Below, one piece after another: positions 1 through 6,716 of a stretch of 18,922 bases of DNA. Both the position numbers and the translations under genes were made by a program. The DNA is from Gammaproteobacteria bacterium (GTDB lineage: Bacteria > Pseudomonadota > Gammaproteobacteria > Comchoanobacterales > Comchoanobacteraceae), in assembly GCA_029243665.1 (NCBI GenBank), contig JAQWRO010000041.1:1-18922 (forward strand), given 5' to 3'. Under the pieces are notes generated by a model, which ran no database searches, had not been told where the DNA came from, and was given only the letters and a program-made list of their open reading frames with translations. Numbering within the stretch: position 1 is the stretch's first letter; each line of letters begins with the position of its first letter.

Positions 1-310
1 TGATTAATAGACTGACTGAAATAAATGTATCTAGCCCTTGGCTAAGTACCAGCCCGCCAAGGCCTAAGTAAAAAATGGCATTCATAAAAAGGTGTTGAAA
101 GTTCCCATGGACCAATGGACTCGTAAAAATACCAATTAAGCCTAGTGCGTGCCTAGGTAACAAACCAAACACAAATAAAATATTTGCAAGAAAAAAATTA
201 GCAACTAAAACCATGCATGCTAAACATAGCCAAAAAAATAAAAAGGGTAGGTTGGTATTAATTTCATTTAATGCCAGGGTCAGTGCGCTTAGAATGTCAG
301 AGAATGCCAT
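1..310 (-). CDS. Rhomboid-family intramembrane protease, N-terminal part (cut by window start)
   Basis: Reading leftwards from an ATG at 310, the frame stays open for 103 codons to the window edge, so only the N-terminal part is visible. A hydrophobic segment at residues 21-50 is followed by TSPLVHGNFQHLFMNA (63-78). This matches the rhomboid segment H-x3-N (here H73 and N77) that forms the oxyanion hole in GlpG-type proteases. A second membrane helix begins at about residue 79. The catalytic GxSG serine and distal histidine would lie outside the window, so activity cannot be judged. An AAGGA ribosome site sits 7 nt before the ATG, inside an inverted repeat (316-338). The gene is divergent from the MFS transporter at 383. 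Family assignment is fairly good; substrate unknown. Confidence 0.72.
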   Translation of the reverse strand, partial: MAFSDILSALTLALNEINTNLPFLFFWLCLACMVLVANFFLANILFVFGLLPRHALGLIGIFTSPLVHGNFQHLFMNAIFYLGLGGLVLSQGLDTFISVSLLI

Positions 311-315
311 GTGAA

Positions 316-338
316 AATCCTTTCCTTGTCTAAGGATT
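316..338 (-). promoter_or_regulatory. Inverted repeat covering the rhomboid ribosome binding site
   Basis: AATCCTT (316-322) and AAGGATT (332-338) are perfect 7-bp complements separated by 9 nt. In the leftward mRNA the downstream arm contains the AAGGA Shine-Dalgarno sequence located 7 nt before the ATG at 310. Folding would therefore hide the ribosome site. The stem is short and AT-rich, so it could equally be a DNA operator or chance. Confidence 0.35.
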
Positions 339-354
339 GTAACTGATTTAAAAT
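326..354 (+). promoter_or_regulatory. Putative sigma70 promoter of the MFS gene
   Basis: TTGTCT (326-331) and TAAAAT (349-354) lie 17 bp apart, matching 4/6 and 5/6 consensus positions. The -10 box ends 28 bp before the ATG at 383. It overlaps the inverted repeat near the divergent rhomboid gene. In such AT-rich DNA this match is suggestive only. Confidence 0.4.
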
Positions 355-382
355 TGAATTCATAATTTGAGAAAAAACACTT

Positions 383-1561
383 ATGGTCTTTAAAAATCCC
401 TATAGAAATTATGGTATTGTTTACGCTTTATCGTTATTTATGTTTGAGGTTTTCAACCCTGTATTATCTCAAATAATTTTAAATTTTGATGTGCCTGTTA
501 GTCAAGTACGTTTATTAGTAACGATATTCTTGGGTGCTGCAATGATAGCAGAGTTTTGCATGCCCATCATATTAATTTATTTAAACATCCAGACTGTCAT
601 ACGAACCATGTGGTGGCTGGGGGTATTTGCCAGCATAATTTGTTTTTTTGTAAAAACTTATGAGCAAGTATTTGTGTGCCGTTTATTGATGGGGTTAAGT
701 GCGGGTGGCCTAATTATTTTAACGCGTATCACCATCGAACAAACCGAAAAAAACATTGTCAAAGGTTATCAGTTTGCTGTTGGTGCAATGCTTGGGTTTC
801 ATGCCATGATGGCCATTGTTGCACCAAGCATGGCTAGTTATGTCATTTTATTTTTTGGCTGGCAATCGGTGCAGTGGTTATGTGTGTTAGGTTTGCTTTT
901 CATGTATCCAACCTTGTCTCAATGGACACAACAATTAAAATGTACTCAATGGCAATGGGAAGATTACAAGCAAGGGCTATCTTTTTTATATCAACAGCCA
1001 AAGAAAATTAATGCCATTATATTGGCTGGTTTTATGGGTTCATTGCCAATGTGTGAAGTTATGTTTAGTTCCATTTATTTAACCATGCATCATCATATGC
1101 CCATATGGTTATTAGGCTTGTATTTGAGTGGTATGAAAGGGGTAGATGCATGTGTGCGATTTAAAATGCCTTATGTTCTAAATGATCACAGCGCACCACG
1201 ATTGATCAGGCTTGGCATCGTGTGTTTGGTTTTAAGTGTAGGTGCTTTAATGGTTGCATTAAGATACGATGGCTTATTTACATATTTAATGGGTTGTATG
1301 GTTTTAAACATCACAGCCAATGCCTTATTAATTATTTTTTCAGTGGATGTGTTTGTTGAAGTTGCTAAGCTTGCGCCAATCACTGGGAATGCAGTGTTTG
1401 GTTCATTACAATTTGGCTGCTCATTTTTAGCAGCTGCAATTTTAACCTTGTTCTTAAAGATGGATTTACTAGGTTTTGTCATATACCTTTGTCTATTTAT
1501 AGGTTGTCTAATAGTGCTTTTGTTGCCAAGGTATCGTGCGCATACCTTAGTGATTGTGTGA
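383..1561 (+). CDS. Major facilitator superfamily transporter
   Basis: This 392-residue protein is hydrophobic throughout, with a segment pattern consistent with about 12 membrane helices. Its length and layout fit MFS transporters of the Bcr/CflA-like drug-efflux type. RLLMGLSAGG (about residues 99-108) corresponds to the conserved R-x3-G-x3-G stretch of helix 4. The usual loop 2-3 motif (G-x4-D-x2-GRR) is not recognisable: that region reads AEFCMPIILIYLNIQTVIRT. The cytoplasmic motif normally used in gating is therefore degenerate. The ATG at 383 follows a weak purine-rich stretch (GAGAAAA). The 3' end overlaps the convergent blh gene by 15 bp. The substrate cannot be inferred; the neighbouring carotenoid genes are on the other strand and need not be related. 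Confidence 0.75.
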   Translation: MVFKNPYRNYGIVYALSLFMFEVFNPVLSQIILNFDVPVSQVRLLVTIFLGAAMIAEFCMPIILIYLNIQTVIRTMWWLGVFASIICFFVKTYEQVFVCRLLMGLSAGGLIILTRITIEQTEKNIVKGYQFAVGAMLGFHAMMAIVAPSMASYVILFFGWQSVQWLCVLGLLFMYPTLSQWTQQLKCTQWQWEDYKQGLSFLYQQPKKINAIILAGFMGSLPMCEVMFSSIYLTMHHHMPIWLLGLYLSGMKGVDACVRFKMPYVLNDHSAPRLIRLGIVCLVLSVGALMVALRYDGLFTYLMGCMVLNITANALLIIFSVDVFVEVAKLAPITGNAVFGSLQFGCSFLAAAILTLFLKMDLLGFVIYLCLFIGCLIVLLLPRYRAHTLVIV

Positions 1562-2380
1562 TTGAATCTGGTGGAGCCACATATGAGGCATGGTTAAGCC
1601 TGCCAATAGTATGAGGTATGTATTGATAGGATAATGCTTTATTACAGAAGGGTCATATAGGTATCCCACCAAAAAAATCATTGTTGTGATAAGCCATAGC
1701 ATCCCAGCCATGACATCATGATGTTTGACTGAGTGAAGTACTTTTCGCATGTGTCTAATATGTTTCAGACTATGAAAGCCACAAAAATATAATGCGAAAA
1801 AACTGAAAGGTTCTAAATATAACCCTAAAAATAAAAAAGATACCCAGATAATCAATGCCTCCCATTTTTTTGAGGTTGCTAGGTGGTATAAACTTGCGCT
1901 TATAAAAAATGGTGTGGTTTGCATAATTGCATAAACGAGCTTAAGGGAAAGGTTTGGAAAATAAAGCGTTAAAATTTCCTGGGTGACAATGGTATGGGTG
2001 TGAAAACTAATCGCTAGAATACTAAAACCATAACTCATTTGAAGAAAATTATTTCTTTTAGAGCACCAGTCTTGACCAAAATGGATGCAAGCAATCCAAA
2101 AGAAAATCACAAAGCCAATATTGGGGAAGTAGAGCCAAAAGAGGCTAAATAAAAAGGCTATTAGCATATATTGGCTAATAAAAATCAGCTGATTTTTAAA
2201 TGATCTAAGTGGCAAGGTAATCATTGCATAATGAAAATCATATGCGCCGTGAAAAAGTCCAATGGTTATCAAAAAAAACATTTGAATAATGATGATTTGG
2301 CTTGGTGTTAACAAAGGATAACAGGCATTAATAATAAATAGAGCAAAGAACAATGGTATTAATTTAGCTTCAAACGACAT
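1547..2380 (-). CDS. blh: Brp/Blh-family beta-carotene 15,15'-dioxygenase (retinal-forming)
   Basis: This 277-residue integral membrane protein is the last gene of the rhodopsin-carotenoid cluster. The Blh family cleaves beta-carotene into two molecules of all-trans retinal, the rhodopsin chromophore. Four histidines expected to bind iron are visible: H44 in FHGAYDFH, H100 in CIHFGQDW, and H203 and H207 in CGFHSLKHIRH. Their spacing closely follows that of characterised marine Blh proteins. PHMWLHQ near the C-terminus is also family-like. Hydrophobic helices fill the intervening regions. The ATG lies inside the end of crtY (11-nt overlap), implying translational coupling. The 3' end overlaps the convergent MFS gene. 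The function is supported both by residues and by context. Confidence 0.9.
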   Translation of the reverse strand: MSFEAKLIPLFFALFIINACYPLLTPSQIIIIQMFFLITIGLFHGAYDFHYAMITLPLRSFKNQLIFISQYMLIAFLFSLFWLYFPNIGFVIFFWIACIHFGQDWCSKRNNFLQMSYGFSILAISFHTHTIVTQEILTLYFPNLSLKLVYAIMQTTPFFISASLYHLATSKKWEALIIWVSFLFLGLYLEPFSFFALYFCGFHSLKHIRHMRKVLHSVKHHDVMAGMLWLITTMIFLVGYLYDPSVIKHYPINTYLILLAGLTMPHMWLHQIQSHNH

Positions 2381-3524
2381 GAGGAACTCTTTTTTTTATA
2401 AGGCCTTTTATCATCGTTCTGGTAGGTAGTGCATGCATTATTTTCAACCAAATATGGATGTTTGGTTGATCCATCATAAACATTGCAAATTCATCACCGT
2501 TTAACTTGTTGGCTAGAGATAAGAATAAGGTTGGGGCTATTTCTGGTGTTTGTGTTAAAACATTCAAAAAAATTTTATCCATGCGATGCATGATGCCTCG
2601 ATTATAATTAGGCTTAGGAATGTACTTTTTCAAATGATATGATTGAGCAGCGTAATGAGCCCAATTGAGTATGCGTATAAACCCATAGCCTGAGCTTGGA
2701 CGAAGTGCGCCTGCACTTTGGCCTGCATAGATATGTCTTTTGTGGCTGGGTTGTTTAAATGTGTGTGAAGTCATGGGTAAATGACCACGTTCTTCTCGTA
2801 TAATTGAAAAGTTGTGATTGTCACAGATGCGTTTTAAATCATGCTCTAATAAGTCATCAAGATCAATGGTTGCATTCGGTGGATGTAAGACCGTTGATTC
2901 AATTAGGCAAGTATAAGGATCCTTGGGGAGTAGGTAAGTAAATTGAATTGTTTTATGAATGGTTTTTATTTGATCCATTAACCCAAATTGTGTTGGGTTA
3001 AAAAGAGGTGTGTTTGTTTTTACATAAGCACCACGAAAAGATTGTATCAGTTCAAAATCACGTTTCATCATAGGGGGGCGTGTGTCAATCACCCAATGAG
3101 TATCCCAGCAATCAGTGTCGCTATGGACCTGGCATAAGGTCTGGGTAGGATATGTCACCCCAGTAATGGATTGATTAAATAAAAAGGTGATATTTGGATT
3201 GGTTGATAAGTGATTCAAACAGTGGTTTAAATATTTTTCCGAATGAATGGATTGATAGGTGAGTTTTTGACTGTTGAGTAACGCTGATTGATTTTTGGTA
3301 GATATGTACCACGATTGCCACTCATGCCAAAGGATATGTTGAAAATGATTAGGGTTTTGAGTCCAAAAGCTCCAAGTTTTTTTTGGGATTTCTGATAATG
3401 AGGTTGCTTGCTCTAATACTAAGATACGTTTTGTCTGATCCAGTTGATTCAAAGCTTCAACAAAACTTAAGCCTGCACAACCCGAACCAATCACAATGAT
3501 GTCAAATGAATTAATCGGAGGCAT
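2370..3524 (-). CDS. crtY: Lycopene beta-cyclase (CrtY type)
   Basis: This 384-residue flavoprotein cyclises both ends of lycopene to give beta-carotene, the substrate of the downstream Blh. The N-terminal dinucleotide-binding motif is IVIGSGCAGLSFVEAL (residues 10-25). Further family features follow in order: KTWSFWT (49-55), FRGAYVKT (163-170), the FTYLLP...CLIEST strand (195-211), REERGHLPM (243-251) and AGQSAGALRPSSGYGF (267-282). The length is normal for bacterial CrtY. The ATG overlaps the end of crtB by 14 nt and the stop overlaps blh by 11 nt, so the genes are translated as a tightly packed operon. No oddities are seen in the conserved motifs. Confidence 0.92.
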   Translation of the reverse strand: MPPINSFDIIVIGSGCAGLSFVEALNQLDQTKRILVLEQATSLSEIPKKTWSFWTQNPNHFQHILWHEWQSWYISTKNQSALLNSQKLTYQSIHSEKYLNHCLNHLSTNPNITFLFNQSITGVTYPTQTLCQVHSDTDCWDTHWVIDTRPPMMKRDFELIQSFRGAYVKTNTPLFNPTQFGLMDQIKTIHKTIQFTYLLPKDPYTCLIESTVLHPPNATIDLDDLLEHDLKRICDNHNFSIIREERGHLPMTSHTFKQPSHKRHIYAGQSAGALRPSSGYGFIRILNWAHYAAQSYHLKKYIPKPNYNRGIMHRMDKIFLNVLTQTPEIAPTLFLSLANKLNGDEFAMFMMDQPNIHIWLKIMHALPTRTMIKGLIKKRVPHVV

Positions 3525-4401
3525 GAGTATAGGGTAGATGATTGATGTCTAGATGAAGTGCAACTTTATGTTGTATCTGATTTGAACAAGGTCGATAGCT
3601 GTTAAGCAATATCGATGCTTTTTTGAATGCATTAGGTTTTGTCTTTTTATTTTGGAATGGTGTTTCAGTAGATTCAAGGGTGTGTCCAATGACTTGGTAT
3701 AATTTTGCGGCTCTAAAAATAGCAGCTTGATATTTTTTAGGTAAATAACGAATGCCGGCAATGCCACTTAGGTAATATGTTTCAGAAAGCGCAATTATTT
3801 GGCTCATGGCTTGGTTAATCTGAATGGTTTGACTGGGGGAAGGGGATAGAATGTCTTTGGGTGATAAATGATTGACCCATTGGGCTGGTAGGTAGCGTCT
3901 ATTAAGGATGGCATCCTCATAAATATCTCTTGCAATATTGGTTAGTTGCATGGCAATGCTTAGATCTATTGCATGGTGTAAAGCCCGGCGTGATTGGACA
4001 CCAAGCATATGTGCCATCATGATCCCAACGGTCCCTGCAACTTCATAAGCATAATTGAGTAGTTCTTTTCTTGAGAGGATTTGTACATCATTAAAATCCT
4101 TATTTATGCCATTGATGAGAGACAGTGGCACAGTGTTAGGGATGCCATAAGTTTTCATGATAGATTGTATGTGCTGTGAAATGGGATGTGTTTGTTTATC
4201 ATCTTTAATATCAGCATAAATATTTGACATTTCTTCCTGATTGTCTTTGCCAGGCTTGTCCGCCAAGTCATCAAGGTATCGGCAGAAATAATATAGTTTT
4301 GCGACTTGTTTTCTAATATCCGCTGGTAACCACAGACTTGCAAAATAGAAGGTAGAGCTGTGCATGCGTAAGTTTTTTTGAAAGTCATTTGCGTTATGCA
4401 T
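3511..4401 (-). CDS. crtB: Phytoene synthase
   Basis: This enzyme condenses two geranylgeranyl diphosphate molecules into 15-cis-phytoene, the first committed carotenoid step. It is a squalene/phytoene synthase-fold protein of 296 residues from the preferred start. Both diphosphate-binding acidic motifs are present: YFCRYLDDLAD near residue 45 and QLTNIARDIYEDA near residue 160. They are followed by the family-typical RRYLP. GTVGIMMAHMLG also fits the family. A TTG at 4404 precedes ATG 4401 in frame, and I prefer the ATG. It overlaps the end of crtI by 8 nt. The downstream overlap with crtY supports one polycistronic message. The required GGPP synthase gene (crtE) is not in this window. Confidence 0.93.
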   Translation of the reverse strand: MHNANDFQKNLRMHSSTFYFASLWLPADIRKQVAKLYYFCRYLDDLADKPGKDNQEEMSNIYADIKDDKQTHPISQHIQSIMKTYGIPNTVPLSLINGINKDFNDVQILSRKELLNYAYEVAGTVGIMMAHMLGVQSRRALHHAIDLSIAMQLTNIARDIYEDAILNRRYLPAQWVNHLSPKDILSPSPSQTIQINQAMSQIIALSETYYLSGIAGIRYLPKKYQAAIFRAAKLYQVIGHTLESTETPFQNKKTKPNAFKKASILLNSYRPCSNQIQHKVALHLDINHLPYTHASD

Positions 4402-5881
4402 CAACTAATTCGCTCTCTTCAACCAGTTTTGAAACTATTTTTGCAGATGATAAGACACCAGGTAAACCTGCGCCTGGGTGGGTGCCAGCCCCACAGAGAA
4501 AAAGATTATTGAGTCCTTCCGCTTTATTATGAAACCTAAACCAAGCAGACTGTGTAAAGCGAGGCGCGATAGAAAATCCTGCGCCATATTCACTCAAATA
4601 ATCATCTTTAAAATCATGAGGTGTTTTATAAAAACAATGGGTAAGGTTTTTGGATAATTCGGGTAATAGTCTTTGTTCAAGGATTTGAAGGGTATGCTTT
4701 TTTAATTCCTCACCTGTGTGAGACCAATCAATATTACCTAATAAATTAGGCACAGGCACGAGTGCATAAAATCCATCGTGGCCATGAGGTGCTAAGCTAG
4801 GGTCAGTTGCTGTAGGTCTATGAAGGTATATCGAAATATCTTTATTTAACTTAAGTTTTGAAAAAATGTCATTTAATAATTGTTCGTATGTTTCGCCAAA
4901 TAAAATTGTATGATGTTTGACATTAGGGTATTTAATTTTTGTGCCAAAATAGATCACAAATAAACCCATTGAGATGTGAGCATGTTTGGTTTTCAAGCGT
5001 ACAGCTGGATTTTGATGTTCTTTTGGGATGAGTGATCGATATAAATGAAGCGGATCTAGATTGGATACAAAATAATCACCTTGGATGTTTGTGTGTTCAT
5101 TCACAACAATGCTTGAGATGTGGTGATTACGAATGTTTAACTGGGTTACAGTTGCGTTTGTAATAATTTCAATGCCTACACGTTGCATTAAATTGGTTAA
5201 CCCTTTGATAAGGCCGCCCATCCCACCTTTAGGAAAGTGAATGCCATGCGCTCGTTCTAAGAAATGAATGAGACCATAAATACAAGTTGTATTCATAGGG
5301 TTGCCACCAACGAGAAGGGGTTGAATTGAGAAAGCACGTCTCAATCGATCATCTTTTAAATGTTGACAGACCCATTGCCAAACACTTCTATGACAGCCAA
5401 GTTTGAGCATGCTTGGAACTTGTTTGATTAAAAATTTAAGTTGATGAAATGGTTGATCAGCGAGTTTGGTAAAACCAACGTCATAGAGTTTTTTAGACTC
5501 TTTAAGTAAATTTAGATAACCATCGACATCATCTGGGTTAAACGCTTTGATTGCCGCCAGCGTATCATCAACTTGTCCGCCATAGTCAAAACGAGACCCA
5601 TCTTGAAAAACAAATTGGTACCAGGGGGATAGGGCATGCATGGTCACATCATCTGACATTTGTTGATCAAATAACGTCCAAAGTGATTCAAATAAATGTG
5701 GTGCTGTAATGACGGTAGGCCCCGCATCATGTTGATAGCCTTCATGATGATAGACTTGTGCGCGACCACCCAGTGCATGGCAGCGTTCAACTAACGTCAC
5801 CTCATAACCTTTGGATCGCAACCTGAGTGCACTTGCCATGCCGCCTAGACCACCACCCATAATTACTATTTTTTTTACCAT
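4394..5881 (-). CDS. crtI: Phytoene desaturase (CrtI type)
   Basis: This 495-residue FAD-dependent desaturase converts phytoene to lycopene in four steps. The N-terminal FAD-binding fold reads GGGLGGMASALRLRSKGYEV (residues 9-28), followed by the acidic residue and ALGGRA. The C-terminal CrtI signature GAGTHPGAGLPG lies at 464-475. Length is typical. The gene starts 12 nt after the U-tract of the hairpin that follows the rhodopsin gene, and no Shine-Dalgarno sequence is visible between them. Expression therefore probably depends on read-through from the rhodopsin promoter and may be weak. It overlaps crtB at its 3' end. The ATG at 5881 places the first beta strand at the normal distance from the N-terminus. 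Confidence 0.94.
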   Translation of the reverse strand: MVKKIVIMGGGLGGMASALRLRSKGYEVTLVERCHALGGRAQVYHHEGYQHDAGPTVITAPHLFESLWTLFDQQMSDDVTMHALSPWYQFVFQDGSRFDYGGQVDDTLAAIKAFNPDDVDGYLNLLKESKKLYDVGFTKLADQPFHQLKFLIKQVPSMLKLGCHRSVWQWVCQHLKDDRLRRAFSIQPLLVGGNPMNTTCIYGLIHFLERAHGIHFPKGGMGGLIKGLTNLMQRVGIEIITNATVTQLNIRNHHISSIVVNEHTNIQGDYFVSNLDPLHLYRSLIPKEHQNPAVRLKTKHAHISMGLFVIYFGTKIKYPNVKHHTILFGETYEQLLNDIFSKLKLNKDISIYLHRPTATDPSLAPHGHDGFYALVPVPNLLGNIDWSHTGEELKKHTLQILEQRLLPELSKNLTHCFYKTPHDFKDDYLSEYGAGFSIAPRFTQSAWFRFHNKAEGLNNLFLCGAGTHPGAGLPGVLSSAKIVSKLVEESELVDA

Positions 5882-5893
5882 TTGTTAAGTTCT

Positions 5894-5930
5894 AAAAAAA
5901 ACGCATATCTGTCTTTAGACAAATATGCGT
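5894..5930 (-). terminator. Strong hairpin and U-tract after the rhodopsin gene
   Basis: In the leftward transcript, positions 5930-5918 pair with 5913-5901: a 13-bp stem with one G-U pair, closed by a UAAA loop. A run of U residues (5900-5894) follows directly. It starts 17 nt after the rhodopsin stop codon. This is the form of an intrinsic terminator, but here it sits inside a functional gene cluster, so it probably acts as a partial terminator and mRNA 3'-end stabiliser. Confidence 0.88.
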
Positions 5931-5947
5931 TATTAGATTTAATACAA

Positions 5948-6655
5948 TTACTTGCTGTTTGAAGCAGTGTTTGTTGCAGCTGACCATATAACAACACCAA
6001 ATGCAATTTTGTTCACAAAGTCTGCAAGGTTATAAATGATATTCAATACTGGAACACTGCCATCATTTGCATAACCATACAAATAGCCTAGGGGGTAAAT
6101 TGCCCAGCCAAATGTTACAATCATTCGAATCCCATTGAATGCTTGTTTAGATGCTGCTGTACCTTTTTTAGCATTAATTTGACCTGCTTCACCACCAAAG
6201 ATTTCATAAATGATGTATAGCCAACCAAGCATGCCAATAGAAAAGCAGCCCCACAATAAGTTGGGATCTTTGTAGTTGAGCTCACCAAAGTAGCCAGCGA
6301 ATAACATGACAAGTGATGCAATTAATAAACGCCAGAAAACACTCACGGTTACTTTAGTAATCGCAGTAAGAATTAGATAAAACTCAATAATTTGCAAAGG
6401 TACAGTTAAAAACCAGTCAACATAACGATAGACGGTTGGGCTATAGCCAGTGATTAACCATATTTTTCTCATGTAGAAGTAGTGCATGGCAGCAATACCT
6501 GTGACCATTGCAGCTACAGAAAGTGATGTTTTCCACTTGCCAACGGCTCTATCACGTTCAACATAAAAGAAGAAAGTTGCGGCGACCATAGCTGCTGAAA
6601 TGATCCAAAAAGACATTGCAACTAAGTCATTAGCACTTAAAATTAATGTTTCCAT
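5948..6655 (-). CDS. Proteorhodopsin, predicted blue-absorbing light-driven proton pump
   Basis: This 235-residue seven-helix opsin belongs in the cytoplasmic membrane, where it pumps protons outward under light. Helix C reads RYVDWFLTVPLQIIEFYLIL (77-96). D80 is the proton acceptor, T84 completes the DTE motif and E91 is the proton donor. R77 is the conserved arginine and H58 matches the histidine that partners the acceptor. Q88 occupies the spectral-tuning position (105 in the reference green type, where Leu gives green and Gln gives blue absorption). Lys216 in NLADFVNKIAFG is the retinal Schiff-base lysine. A GAGGG ribosome site lies 6 nt before the ATG, with a near-consensus promoter upstream. 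The genes for making retinal follow after a hairpin. No cleaved signal peptide is evident. Confidence 0.96.
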   Translation of the reverse strand: METLILSANDLVAMSFWIISAAMVAATFFFYVERDRAVGKWKTSLSVAAMVTGIAAMHYFYMRKIWLITGYSPTVYRYVDWFLTVPLQIIEFYLILTAITKVTVSVFWRLLIASLVMLFAGYFGELNYKDPNLLWGCFSIGMLGWLYIIYEIFGGEAGQINAKKGTAASKQAFNGIRMIVTFGWAIYPLGYLYGYANDGSVPVLNIIYNLADFVNKIAFGVVIWSAATNTASNSK

Positions 6656-6661
6656 ATAAGT

Positions 6662-6666
6662 CCCTC
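6662..6666 (-). promoter_or_regulatory. Strong ribosome binding site of the rhodopsin gene
   Basis: GAGGG on the minus strand, 6 nt before the ATG at 6655, fixes the rhodopsin start. It is stronger than the sites before most other genes here, and crtI downstream has none visible. Confidence 0.75.
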
Positions 6667-6685
6667 ATATTAATAGATTAATCTT

Positions 6686-6714
6686 ATCATACCGCGCAAG
6701 ATGATAGATGTAAA
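6686..6714 (-). promoter_or_regulatory. Sigma70-type promoter of the rhodopsin gene
   Basis: On the minus strand, TTTACA (6714-6709) and TATGAT (6691-6686) each match 5 of 6 consensus positions, with an ideal 17-bp spacer. Transcription would begin near 6679, giving a short leader that carries the GAGGG ribosome site. An imperfect dyad, TATCAT (6685-6690) and ATGATA (6701-6706), covers the -10 box and could be an operator. The -35 box starts just after the stop codon of the upstream large gene. Confidence 0.7.
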
Positions 6715-6716
6715 AT

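Noticed and set aside
4402..4404. TTG start for crtB one codon before the ATG
   Set aside because: The adjacent ATG at 4401 is the more likely initiator; the protein differs by only one residue.
6121..6321. 66-codon minus-strand open frame inside the rhodopsin gene
   Set aside because: It is an out-of-frame shadow of the rhodopsin coding sequence, with no ribosome site.
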